A program made the translations under genes and the position numbers. The notes beneath the pieces are model-generated. The model had not been told where the DNA came from and searched no databases. It saw nothing but the letters and a program-made list of their open reading frames with translations. Positions 16,240-25,838 of a stretch of 35,306 bases of DNA are shown in pieces. The stretch covers positions 1-35,306 of the forward strand of contig JAHFLT010000001.1 in the NCBI GenBank assembly GCA_023264635.1, in the 5' to 3' direction. Each line of letters begins with the position of its first letter. The first letter of the stretch is position 1. Source of the stretch: Candidatus Woesearchaeota archaeon (GTDB taxonomy: Archaea > Nanobdellota > Nanobdellia > Woesearchaeales > JAGVYF01).

Positions 16240-17056
16240 GCTCTGTAGAAAATCTCCCTAAGTATAAGCCTAAATTGTAGGCTATGAGCCTACAAAAGAG
16301 CTCAGCATTGAACATTGGCATACTTCTTGATTTAAGAGAGTTCCCGAAAAGTCTTTTAAGTGCTGAAAATAAACACTCTACGATATTCCTCTGCCAGTAT
16401 AAACGCCAATCCATACAATCTCTCATCACTTTTCGAAATTTTCCCCTTCGACATCCTTTCCGAACAGGCATCACTGCAAAACTTCCATGGTCGTTTAGTC
16501 ATTTGTGTAGCCATTCAGCATCAAATCCTTTGTCCATGAGCACAATCTCTGGTATAACTGGATTTTGCTTATGCAAAGCAGGTACTCGTTGAGCTTCATG
16601 ATAAGGTTTAGCAAAGAAAGAACCAGCGAGAAACTTTCTTCGCTCAACATCAATCATAGCCACTGCTTACACTGGCCCTCCTACAGGACCCTCTCTATCT
16701 ATTCTCTTCAAGAAGTAATGACTCGGACCAGAGCTGGAAAAGCCAGTACCATCAACTGCTGTCAGGCAAACTACATCAACAGTAGTTGTTGCAGCTAACA
16801 AAGATTACCAAAGTGATTTTGGGAATCTTTTAGCAGCTTTCTATAGAGTTGTCCAATGCAATGAAACGTGATAGAATTCTTCTAGAAAATGCATAGCCCG
16901 TCTGTAAGAAAGCTGATAAACTTGATTGATAACTAGTCCCAAACAAAGGATCCACGTTTCAAATTTCTTGGGACCTATTTGGTGATAGTATCTCGGGTGT
17001 CCTGCTGCCTTAAACAACCGCTTAATTTTTGTATTTAGTCTCTTTTCTTTCTCCAT
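16240..17056 (-). pseudogene. IS5-like transposase pseudogene with in-frame TAG, TAA, TAA, TGA
   Basis: The same frame throughout encodes MEKEKRLNTKIKRLFKAAGHPRYYHQIG...TAVDGTGFSSSGPSHYFLKRI...AVAMIDVERRKFLAGSFFA...MDKGFDAEWLHK..VMPVRKGCRRGKFRKVMRD..YWQRNIVECLFSALKRLFG. Confidence 0.85.
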
Positions 17057-17104
17057 GGTGGAGCTCAGCTCTCCACCCTGCTCCCACAGGGTAAAACCTG
17101 TGGG
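17057..17104 (-). promoter_or_regulatory. two adjacent hairpins in the IS leader
   Basis: GGTGGAG/CTCCACC (17057-17063/17071-17077) and CCCACAGG/CCTGTGGG (17083-17090/17097-17104) between the IS end and the transposase start. Confidence 0.55.
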
Positions 17105-17151
17105 GGGGTTTTACTTGAGATTTTCTACAGAGCCTGTTTCTGCGCTATCTT

Positions 17152-17159
17152 TATATAGT
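17152..17159 (+). promoter_or_regulatory. putative TATA box of the lipA-pdh operon
   Basis: TTTATATA about 30 nt upstream of the lipA ATG, outside the IS end. Confidence 0.45.
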
Positions 17160-17187
17160 AACACGGCAATAAATTGAGTAAGAAAAA

Positions 17188-18069
17188 ATGGTGACTGATT
17201 GGATTAAAGTGCGTTTACCTGTGGGAGTTCATGTTGATAGAATGAGATCTATCTTACGGAAGAGAAAACTTGTTACTGTCTGTGAAGAAGCGCATTGCCC
17301 GAACATTGCAGAATGCTGGGAAACAACAGCTACATTCATGCTTATGGGTCCTGTCTGCACAAGAGGATGTAAATTCTGCGCAGTTACTTCTGGAAAGCCC
17401 GGACTTTTAGATAAGGATGAGCCAGAAAAGCTGGCAGAAGCTATAGCCGAGATGGATTTAGATTATGCGGTCCTTACATCTGTTAATAGAGATGATATCC
17501 CAGATGGTGGAGCTACCCATTTTGCGGCTTGCATTATCGCAATCCGTGAAGCACGTCCAGACACACTGGTGGAAGTGCTTATTCCGGATTATCTCGGTGC
17601 GCCGTTACAGAGTATTATTGTCGCTAGGCCTGTTGTCATTGCGCATAATCTTGAGACTGTTGAGCGACTACAGAGTGTTGTGCGTGACAGGAGAGCTGGT
17701 TATGCTCGGTCGCTCACCGTTCTGCGGCAAGTCAAAGAAAAGAATCCTGCTATCTACACCAAATCATCTCTGATGGTGGGTCTTGGGGAGACCGAGGAAG
17801 AGGTTACGGATGCTCTACATGCTCTGCGACAAGCAGGAGTTGACATTGTGACAATTGGCCAATATCTCAGGCCAAGCCAATGGCATCTGCCAGTGCAAAA
17901 ATATTATCACCCGGTAGAATTCAAGCAGATTGAGGAAACGGCAAAAGAGTTGGGCTTTGTATTCAGCGCTTGTGGTCCTTTAGTCAGAAGTTCATACCGT
18001 GCAGGTGAACTGTTCATAAAAAATATTGTTAAAGGAGGTATGTATGAAGAAAACAGTAGCCACGTTTAA
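17188..18069 (+). CDS. lipA: lipoyl synthase
   Basis: CEEAHCPNIAECW and CTRGCKFCAV clusters, SVNRDDIPDGGATHFA, GLGETEEEV, RPSQWHLPV. Confidence 0.95.
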   Translation: MVTDWIKVRLPVGVHVDRMRSILRKRKLVTVCEEAHCPNIAECWETTATFMLMGPVCTRGCKFCAVTSGKPGLLDKDEPEKLAEAIAEMDLDYAVLTSVNRDDIPDGGATHFAACIIAIREARPDTLVEVLIPDYLGAPLQSIIVARPVVIAHNLETVERLQSVVRDRRAGYARSLTVLRQVKEKNPAIYTKSSLMVGLGETEEEVTDALHALRQAGVDIVTIGQYLRPSQWHLPVQKYYHPVEFKQIEETAKELGFVFSACGPLVRSSYRAGELFIKNIVKGGMYEENSSHV

Positions 18070-19099
18070 GGTGGAGTATCTCCAGATACTAAATGAAAAG
18101 GGGGAAGTTGATAAGAGATTGATGCCTACGTTGAGTAATGATGACCTCAAGAAGATGTACCGATTCATGGTTTTGTCACGCGTCTTTAATGATAAGATAC
18201 TCAAGTTGCAGCGTCAAGGAAGACTTGGAACACTGGCAAGTATCCGTGGCCAGGAGGCTGCACAAGTTGGCAGCGCTTTTGCATTACAATCACAAGACAT
18301 GGTCTTCCCCTCATTTAGGGAGCATGCAGTTTTTATTACTCGGGGAATTTCAATGAGTGGAATGATTCTTGCATTTGCGGGGGATGAACGTGGACAGAAG
18401 ATTCCGGAAGGCAGCAATAATTTCATGTATTCTGTTCCTGTGGGCACCCATCTTCTCCATGCAGTTGGTTATGCGTGGGGAATGAAAATCAGGAAAAAAA
18501 ATGCTGTTGCCATTGTCTATTTTGGGGATGGTGCAACAAGCGAGGGAGATTTTCATGAGGCGCTGAATTTTGCTGGTGTCTTCCAAGCACCTGTCATCTT
18601 TCTCAATCAGAACAATCAATGGGCTATCTCTCTGCCACGCTCACGGCAATCGCATGCGGAAACATTAGCACAGAAGGCGATTGCATATGGGTTTGAGGGG
18701 ATTAAGGTGGATGGCAACGATGTTTTTGCAATGTATAAAGCAACAAAGGATGCACTTGATAAGGCACGGAAAGGCGGAGGACCAACGTATATTGAAGCTT
18801 ATACATATAGAATGGATGACCACACAACAGCGGATTCTGCGATACGCTATCGTGACCAGAAAGAAGTTGATGTGTGGGCAAAGAAAGACCCGATAGATAG
18901 GTTACAGAGATTCATAACAAAGAAAAGGATATGGTCTAAGAAAGATGAAGACAAGCTGCTTGCAGAATGCTCTGACCTCGTTGAGAAAGCTGTTGCAGAA
19001 GCTGAGAAAATATCTCCCCCTAATCCTAAGGACATGTTCACTTATATGTATGCAGAACCAACATCGATCTTGCAGGATGAAATGAAAGATTTAGAATGA
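18044..19099 (+). CDS. pdhA: pyruvate dehydrogenase E1 component alpha subunit
   Basis: TPP motif GDGATSEGDFHEALNFAGV..NNQWAIS; SD aaaggaggt 5 nt upstream of ATG 18044; overlaps the lipA end. Confidence 0.93.
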   Translation: MKKTVATFKVEYLQILNEKGEVDKRLMPTLSNDDLKKMYRFMVLSRVFNDKILKLQRQGRLGTLASIRGQEAAQVGSAFALQSQDMVFPSFREHAVFITRGISMSGMILAFAGDERGQKIPEGSNNFMYSVPVGTHLLHAVGYAWGMKIRKKNAVAIVYFGDGATSEGDFHEALNFAGVFQAPVIFLNQNNQWAISLPRSRQSHAETLAQKAIAYGFEGIKVDGNDVFAMYKATKDALDKARKGGGPTYIEAYTYRMDDHTTADSAIRYRDQKEVDVWAKKDPIDRLQRFITKKRIWSKKDEDKLLAECSDLVEKAVAEAEKISPPNPKDMFTYMYAEPTSILQDEMKDLE

Positions 19100-19195
19100 G
19101 AATAGATACAAGAGTAGAATAGGAATATGATAACGTAAAAATAAGAAGATAGAGATAACGTAAGAATAAAAAGATGGATAACGATACCTAAGACC

Positions 19196-20173
19196 ATGGC
19201 AACAATGACAATGGTTCAGGCATTGAATGCTGCATTGCGCAGTGAGATGGAGAGAGATAAGAATGTCATCCTCTTGGGGGAGGACGTGGGTAAGGATGGG
19301 GGAGTCTTCCGTGTCACTGAAGGATTATATGATGAGTTTGGAAGCGAAAGGGTTATTGATACGCCTTTGTCAGAGTCGGGTATTGTCGGGTCATCAATAG
19401 GCTTGGCACTTGCAGGCTTTAAGCCTGTAGCAGAGATTCAATTCATGGGATTTGATTATCCTGCATTTGATCAGCTTATCTCTCATGTGGCGCGCATCAG
19501 GTCAAGATCAAGAGGAAGATATTCATGTCCACTTGTGGTGAGGATGCCCTCTGGTGGAGGAGTCAAAGCGCTCGAGCACCACTCAGAAAGCACAGAAGCG
19601 CTTTATCTCCAAGCGCCTGGCCTAAAAGTTGTCATGCCCGCTACTCCAAGTGATGCAAAAGGATTACTTGCTGCTGCTATCCGTGATCCAGATCCTGTCA
19701 TTTTCCTCGAGCCGAAAAAACTCTATCGTTCCATCAAGGAAGATGTCAAGGAAGAGAATTATCTTACACCTATTGGAAAGGCGCGTATTGTACTTAGTGG
19801 GAAAGATGTCTCTCTTGTGTCATGGGGAACTATGGTCCATGTTTGCCTGGAGGCTGCAGAGGCATTGAAAGCACAACGTATTGAGACTGAAGTGATTGAC
19901 ATGCGTACATTGTCTCCATTGGACTTTGGAACAGTTGCAGCTTCAGTAAAAAAGACTGGACGTATCGTTATTGTGCATGAGGGGCAACGAAGTTGTGGCG
20001 TTGGCGCAGAGATAGCAGCCTGGCTGGCTGAGAGGAGCATGACTGATTTAGCAGCACCCATTGTACGTGTTACTGGCTGGGATGTTATCTATCCCTTGGC
20101 AAAACTTGAGAACTATTATCTGCCAGATAGCAAGCGTGTGCTAAAGGCAGTAGAAAAGGTAATGAGATTCTAA
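19196..20173 (+). CDS. pdhB: pyruvate dehydrogenase E1 component beta subunit
   Basis: GEDVGKDGGVFRVTEGL, DTPLSESGIVGSSIGLA, EIQFMGFDYPAFDQL, VIDMRTLSPLD. Confidence 0.95.
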   Translation: MATMTMVQALNAALRSEMERDKNVILLGEDVGKDGGVFRVTEGLYDEFGSERVIDTPLSESGIVGSSIGLALAGFKPVAEIQFMGFDYPAFDQLISHVARIRSRSRGRYSCPLVVRMPSGGGVKALEHHSESTEALYLQAPGLKVVMPATPSDAKGLLAAAIRDPDPVIFLEPKKLYRSIKEDVKEENYLTPIGKARIVLSGKDVSLVSWGTMVHVCLEAAEALKAQRIETEVIDMRTLSPLDFGTVAASVKKTGRIVIVHEGQRSCGVGAEIAAWLAERSMTDLAAPIVRVTGWDVIYPLAKLENYYLPDSKRVLKAVEKVMRF

Positions 20174-20174
20174 G

Positions 20175-21569
20175 ATGGCATACGACTTTCGATTTCCGGA
20201 TGTGGGAGAAGGTATTCATGAAGGTGAGGTTGTGCGATGGAAAGTTAAAGAGGGTGATAAGGTCACAGAAGATCAAGTCATTGCTGAGGTGCAGACAGAT
20301 AAGGCGCTTGTCGAGATACCATCCCCAAAGAGCGGCATTATCCTGAAACGCGCTGTTGCAGAAGGACAAAAAATCAGGGTCAATGACGTGTTTTGCATTA
20401 TTGGAGAAGAAGGGGACATGAGTAAGACGCCGAAGATACAAAAAAACGGAGCAAAAAATGAAGTCAAACCAGCACCTGCAGTGCAACCAGTAACTAAAGT
20501 AGATGTATTAAGCCAAATGAGACCAGTTCTTCCTACTGCTGTTCCGGGGAAGATTGTTGCAACCCCGAGAACAAGACAATTAGCCCGTTCACTTGGTGTA
20601 GATATGAACAAAGTAACAGGAACAGGAGTAGCTGGCCGGATTACAGATGAGGATGTACAGCGTTCTGCGAATGGAGTAAAGGGAGTGAATGGGAGGGAAG
20701 GAGAGAACGAAACAAAGGGAAAATTCTCCTCACCAGGAGCATCACTAGTATCGTCACCAGCTCCATCACTATCATCACCACCATCTGTGAGCGGCAGTGA
20801 TAGAGAGATATCATTTTCAGCATCTATTACCGAAACCAGGAAAGCGTCAACAGTCACATTCGAAAAGTGGGGTAGTATTTTACGGATTCCGCTGAAGGGT
20901 ATCAGAAGAACTACTGCAGAACATATGGCACGCGCATGGGCAATAATTCCCCATGTTACGCACATGGACGAAGTTGATGTGTCTGAGCTTGCTGCCCGCA
21001 GGGAAAAAGAAAAAATGGAAGCTGAGAAGCACGGGTACAAGCTGACGTATTTACCATTCATCACCAAAGCAGTTATTGCTGCATTGCGTTTGCATCCCTA
21101 TTTCAATTGTAGTCTTAATGGAGATGAAATTATTGTGAAAAAATATTATAACATCGGAATCGCTGTGGATACAAGCAACGGCGTAGTCGTGCCGAACATC
21201 AAGAATGCTGAGAAGTTATCTATCCTCGAACTGGCACGAGAGATGCAGACATTGGCAGAAAAGTGCCGTGATGGAAGCATAACTTTGGATGAGATGCAAG
21301 GTGGCACATTCACTATTACTAATATTGGGTCTTTGGGTGGGATAATGGCTACACCGATTATCAATCATCCTGAAGCAGCTATCCTTGGCGTTGGTGCCAT
21401 ACGGGAAAAAGCTGTTGTCCGAAAAGGAAAAGTTGCAGTGAGAAAGATTATGCCTCTCTTCCTTTCGTTTGACCATCGAGTAATTGATGGGGCTGCTGCT
21501 GCCAAATTCGTAAATGATATCATCCGTCATCTTGAGGATCCTGATTTGATGCTGGTGGATGTGGCTTAA
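20175..21569 (+). CDS. pdhC: dihydrolipoamide acyltransferase (E2)
   Basis: One lipoyl domain (VQTDKALVEIPSP), E3-binding domain (ATPRTRQLARSLGVDMNKVTGTG), catalytic FDHRVIDGAAAAKFV. Confidence 0.95.
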   Translation: MAYDFRFPDVGEGIHEGEVVRWKVKEGDKVTEDQVIAEVQTDKALVEIPSPKSGIILKRAVAEGQKIRVNDVFCIIGEEGDMSKTPKIQKNGAKNEVKPAPAVQPVTKVDVLSQMRPVLPTAVPGKIVATPRTRQLARSLGVDMNKVTGTGVAGRITDEDVQRSANGVKGVNGREGENETKGKFSSPGASLVSSPAPSLSSPPSVSGSDREISFSASITETRKASTVTFEKWGSILRIPLKGIRRTTAEHMARAWAIIPHVTHMDEVDVSELAARREKEKMEAEKHGYKLTYLPFITKAVIAALRLHPYFNCSLNGDEIIVKKYYNIGIAVDTSNGVVVPNIKNAEKLSILELAREMQTLAEKCRDGSITLDEMQGGTFTITNIGSLGGIMATPIINHPEAAILGVGAIREKAVVRKGKVAVRKIMPLFLSFDHRVIDGAAAAKFVNDIIRHLEDPDLMLVDVA

Positions 21570-22972
21570 TGGTCATGGGAGAACTTGCGGAAAAGACGCA
21601 GGTTGTTGTCATTGGCGGTGGTCCGGGCGGTTATGTTGCTGCTATCAGGGCTGCGCAGCTTGGCAAGGATGTCATTCTCATAGAGAAAGAGAATAAGCTT
21701 GGTGGCATGTGTCTTCATCATGGTTGCATTCCGTCAAAAGCACTTATCCATGCAAGTAATTTTTTCTATTCGATAAGGCAAGCGGGAATAGTAGGAATAA
21801 AGACAGGTAAAGTTTCCATAGATACAAAAAAATTACAAAGCTGGAAGGAAGGAATTATTACCCATTTGGCTGATAACTTGAGTAAGCTCTGTACGCTGAA
21901 CAAAGTCGAGAGATTGCAGGGTGAAGCAGAATTCGGTGACAGCCATACGCTGCGTGTAGGGGGGGAAGTTGTCTCTTTTGAGTATGCCATTATTGCTACC
22001 GGATCTAGGCTGAATGAGCTTCCTGCGTTGCCGCATGATGGAAAATTTATTTTGAGCGCAAAAGATGTGCTTGCTTTGCAGAGCATACCAAAAGAGCTGC
22101 TTGTTGTCGGTGGCGGATACATTGGACTTGAATTGGGGACTGTCTTTGCGAAGATGGGGAGTAAGGTGGTTGTTGTTGAGCTGCAGGAGCAGCTACTTCC
22201 GGGCTATGAGCCAGATATTGTTGCAGTCGTGCAGGAACAGATGGAAAAAATGGGAATCATTGTGCTGACTAATGCTTCTGTGGGGAAAATGGTAAAAGGC
22301 AAAATCATCGTGAAGCAAAATGGAAAGACACAATCATTTACTCCCTCGTGTGTTCTTGTTGCAGTGGGAAGTACACCCAATACAAAAATACTGGGTCTTG
22401 AGAACACAAAGGTAAAAATGGATGAGAAGGGCTATATCATTGTCAATGAAAAAATGCAGACAGATGAGCCCACTATTTTTGCAATAGGAGATTGTACTGG
22501 GGCGCCGATGTTGGCGCACAAGGCATCTCGCCAAGGTAAGGTTGCTGCTGAAGTCATTGCCGGATTGCCATCTGCCTTTGATAACCTTGCATGTCCTGCG
22601 GTGATTTTTACTGACCCTGAAATAGCCACCGTGGGTTTAAGTGAAAAAGAAGCGCGGCAACAGTATGATGTGCGCACAGGAAAATTTCCCTTTAAAAATT
22701 CAGCACGTGCTATGACGCTGAATGAAGAGGATGGATTCGTAAAAATTATAGCAGACGCAAAAACAGAACAGATTCTTGGGGTGACTATTGTGGGTATCAA
22801 TGCGTCTGAGCTAATCAGCGAGGCTTGTCTCGCTATCGAGATGGGAGCGTTTCTCGAAGATTTGGCAGATACCATTCACCAGCACCCCACCCTTTCTGAG
22901 TCCTTAATGGAAGCAGCAGAAGCTGTGAGAGGTACGGCTATCCATCTGTTCCAGGGAAAAAATGGACCATAA
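21569..22972 (+). CDS. lpdA: dihydrolipoamide dehydrogenase (E3)
   Basis: GGGPGGYVAAIRAAQLGKDV, GGMCLHHGCIPSKAL, C-terminal HQHPTLSES; TAATG overlap with E2. Confidence 0.95.
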   Translation: MVMGELAEKTQVVVIGGGPGGYVAAIRAAQLGKDVILIEKENKLGGMCLHHGCIPSKALIHASNFFYSIRQAGIVGIKTGKVSIDTKKLQSWKEGIITHLADNLSKLCTLNKVERLQGEAEFGDSHTLRVGGEVVSFEYAIIATGSRLNELPALPHDGKFILSAKDVLALQSIPKELLVVGGGYIGLELGTVFAKMGSKVVVVELQEQLLPGYEPDIVAVVQEQMEKMGIIVLTNASVGKMVKGKIIVKQNGKTQSFTPSCVLVAVGSTPNTKILGLENTKVKMDEKGYIIVNEKMQTDEPTIFAIGDCTGAPMLAHKASRQGKVAAEVIAGLPSAFDNLACPAVIFTDPEIATVGLSEKEARQQYDVRTGKFPFKNSARAMTLNEEDGFVKIIADAKTEQILGVTIVGINASELISEACLAIEMGAFLEDLADTIHQHPTLSESLMEAAEAVRGTAIHLFQGKNGP

Positions 22973-23082
22973 CTGCAGCTTCGAACCGTGAGATGGTGCT
23001 TACTTATCGTGTAGATGGGATTCTAAAATGCCACAGCATTCCAAAGAAATTCCATTACATCTTTGCACTTTCGAATCTACTG

Positions 23083-24516
23083 TTATCCCCCAATAAGCAG
23101 CCTGTTAGAATTCACACGCACTTTCTTACCTGCTTTTGTGTTATACCGTGCGATAGCTGGTGGAAGCTTAAATGAACCTAAAATCCTCAGATTTGATTTT
23201 ATTTTATAGACAATCAATCGTTCTTCATATGCCTCAAGTTCTGGTATGCGCCACTCAAGCAATGTGCCTCCATGTACATGTTTAAGTATCTTTTCTGGTT
23301 TCATTGTACCATGACCAAATTCATGTATTACTTCTGTAAGATGAGGTATCTCGTCATGGATCGTCACATTCTCTATAGCAGTGCTTGTCCTGTTTATCAC
23401 CGAGAGAAGGATCTTCACTTCGGAGACACCACCCTCTCTTGTTTCAATGTTCTTTGCTTTCTTTTTTATGAGCAGCGGAGTCCTGAAGATGTAATAGAGA
23501 CCCATGAGAAGTAAGAGTGCCAAAAAGAGATGAAATATTGGGCGATAATTCGAATACAGAATTATTTTCGCTGTTTCACCTGGCTCCAATGTAAATTCCC
23601 ATGCACGATATCGTGTTCCATCTATAGCCAGAATCTCTTTAGGGTCTGGATTTGACCACGTGAATAAAGCTGAAAGGAGTGGCGTAGGTTCCAGGACACG
23701 CTGCATATGCCGTGCATTGCCCGTGTTCTTGTACGTCTTGACTTCCTCATGCTTGAGGAAAGCTTCTTTCACATCACTCGTAACAATAAAATCTGACGTA
23801 TAATCAATGATCTGAAACTCCTGGAAGTTACAAACAAAGGAGTATTGCTCAACCCATACCGTTGTCTTTAGCGTATCTCTTTGTGGTAACTGCAATGGGT
23901 CAAACTGTATGGGGAATGTCACCTCTTTTTTTTCATTTGGACCTACTATAACTTGATAGGGCGAATTCTTGATAAGGTTACTTGCAAATTCTATTTGTAA
24001 TGAAGAAATATTCCTCGCATTGAGATTTGTCAACTGAAGAGTGAGATTCACAAGTTTTCGCGGGTCTATTTTGTCTAATAGTCTTACTGAGCACTTCACA
24101 TTTGGGAGATACTCTTTTTGACTGGATGTAGATGTGATATAAATAATCATCTCGGCATCCTTGCTGACACCAGTTGCCTTGGATTTCACTGTCACCTTAG
24201 ATGTATGGCCGCCGTATGGCGTCGTCTTTGCAGGATGAAGATAAATGCGTGTTGTATAGCTGTTTTGTACATTATTGATGCCCGTCTGGTAATCACTCAA
24301 TGGCTCAGTATAATAAAGATCCCAGAGTCCTACTCCAGTGAACTCGAGCGTGTAATCATCTGTTTGAGCATTCTGTATAGTCAGATAAAATATTGCTTTA
24401 TCGTCAGGTCCAATTCTGTCTTTGATGGGCTGGACTGAGACAGAGAAATCTGCAAAAGCTACAGGAAGTACAAACAGAATAATGAATAACAGCACACTCT
24501 TTTTCATGCCGGCCAC
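23083..24516 (-). CDS. secreted/membrane protein with DUF11-like domain
   Basis: Signal peptide, beta-rich ectodomain, TM 'LFLALLLLMGLYYIF', then DUF11-like 'INRTSTAIENVTIHDEIP'. Confidence 0.6.
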   Translation of the reverse strand: MAGMKKSVLLFIILFVLPVAFADFSVSVQPIKDRIGPDDKAIFYLTIQNAQTDDYTLEFTGVGLWDLYYTEPLSDYQTGINNVQNSYTTRIYLHPAKTTPYGGHTSKVTVKSKATGVSKDAEMIIYITSTSSQKEYLPNVKCSVRLLDKIDPRKLVNLTLQLTNLNARNISSLQIEFASNLIKNSPYQVIVGPNEKKEVTFPIQFDPLQLPQRDTLKTTVWVEQYSFVCNFQEFQIIDYTSDFIVTSDVKEAFLKHEEVKTYKNTGNARHMQRVLEPTPLLSALFTWSNPDPKEILAIDGTRYRAWEFTLEPGETAKIILYSNYRPIFHLFLALLLLMGLYYIFRTPLLIKKKAKNIETREGGVSEVKILLSVINRTSTAIENVTIHDEIPHLTEVIHEFGHGTMKPEKILKHVHGGTLLEWRIPELEAYEERLIVYKIKSNLRILGSFKLPPAIARYNTKAGKKVRVNSNRLLIGG

Positions 24517-24623
24517 CAGTGATTGATTAACACCTACTATCTACTACTAAATATCGACTACTAATCTAACGGAATAACTGTTTTACTTTAAGCTTTAAGA
24601 ATATATAAAGGTTTGTACAAGAA

Positions 24624-24860
24624 TTATTTTGAGGGTCTTGTTCGTGCTGACTGTCTTCTAAAACCATATCCCATCTCCTTCACTACTGCCTGAATATGCT
24701 CTTCATCAAGCTTCTTCTCATCGTATTGCACCGCTGCTTTGCGCGTATCAAAATCCACTTTAACAGTAACAACACCGTCTTTAGCGCTGAGCGCGGTGGT
24801 AATCGACTGTACACAATTGCTGCATGACATCCCGTCAATATAGAAAGTTGTCTGTTTCAT
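24624..24860 (-). CDS. heavy-metal-associated (CopZ-like) protein
   Basis: GMSCSNCVQSITTAL HMA motif, 78 aa. Confidence 0.9.
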   Translation of the reverse strand: MKQTTFYIDGMSCSNCVQSITTALSAKDGVVTVKVDFDTRKAAVQYDEKKLDEEHIQAVVKEMGYGFRRQSARTRPSK

Positions 24861-24943
24861 GACAATTATTTGTAGGCACAGTGCTATTTATTGCTTTTGG
24901 ATATTGCTTTCGGAAAGAGTGCGTAAAATACGTAAAATGACTT

Positions 24944-25735
24944 TCATTTGTCCAAAACCACGAATCCATTTGCAATCTTTCGCTCTTCTCCGTCACTAGG
25001 ATTGTTTTGGACAATGTTTTCTGTTTTTGTCATTCCATAGAATTCGCCGCTTAGAACAAGCGTTGATGACCCGCCTCCATCGAAATTAATTCCCTCAACA
25101 CAGCCGGTTTTGAGTAAAATGTTTGCTAGTTCCTCCAGTTGCAATCCCCGTTCATTTCTTCTTCGTCCATCGGCAACAACCAGCACAAGACTACCATCAC
25201 TTTTTTTTCCTATAGCTGTACGAGGATGTGTATCTACCTTGTCCAAAGCAAAGTCCTCTTCTCCGGTAGCACGGCGAGCAATGTTCTTGCTCTCTTTCAC
25301 AAGATAAGGTCCTGCTGTAAGCAAATAAAAAAATGGTGGTGGGTCTGCTTCTCCAAAGTAGCCAAAACTTACTGTGTTGCCGCTTATCCCCATTTCAACA
25401 CGACCAAAATCTATTTTTTCCATGTGTTTACCATGATAAATTAGTGTCCCTATTACATCACCATTTTCCCTATTGAAATAACCACCATTGATTCCTACAA
25501 GTACATTCTTATGCTCATGGTTTTCGAGTGATGTTATCATCGCGCTCAATCGCCTTTTCCCGCTCCCAGTCACCACAAGTTCCAGCTCATGCACGGGCTT
25601 GACATATACATAATGAACGGTTGTGCCATAAGCACGTTCTTGTATGTATTCAATAGAGGGATATGGCTTGGGGTTACTAACCTCTGCGCTGTAGACCAGC
25701 GCAGGGTAAAGAAAAAGAGCCACCACTTTTTTCAT
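24944..25735 (-). CDS. phosphodiester glycosidase (NAGPA/DUF2233-like) secreted protein
   Basis: INGGYFNRENG, HPRTAIGKKSDGSLVLVVADGR, GCVEGINFDGGGSSTLV. Confidence 0.85.
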   Translation of the reverse strand: MKKVVALFLYPALVYSAEVSNPKPYPSIEYIQERAYGTTVHYVYVKPVHELELVVTGSGKRRLSAMITSLENHEHKNVLVGINGGYFNRENGDVIGTLIYHGKHMEKIDFGRVEMGISGNTVSFGYFGEADPPPFFYLLTAGPYLVKESKNIARRATGEEDFALDKVDTHPRTAIGKKSDGSLVLVVADGRRRNERGLQLEELANILLKTGCVEGINFDGGGSSTLVLSGEFYGMTKTENIVQNNPSDGEERKIANGFVVLDK

Positions 25736-25838
25736 GATATATCTTGTATATGTGATTATCTATATACATTACCCATGTAATACCAATAAGGTATATAGAA
25801 ATTATTAAAAAGGTCGAAGAGCACTATTTCTCTTCACT

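Larger units (their letters stand above)
16239..17134 (-). mobile_element. degenerate IS5/IS4-like DDE insertion sequence
   Basis: 17-bp perfect terminal inverted repeats ggctctgtagaaaatct (16239-16255) / agattttctacagagcc (17118-17134) around transposase remnants. Confidence 0.85.

Noticed and set aside
20690-20830. atcaccag/catcac-rich low-complexity stretch as a CRISPR-like repeat
   Set aside because: It encodes the Ser/Pro-rich interdomain linker of E2; irregular units, no spacers.
20273-21067. Minus-strand 264-aa ORF
   Set aside because: Antisense of pdhC; shadow ORF without a domain signature.
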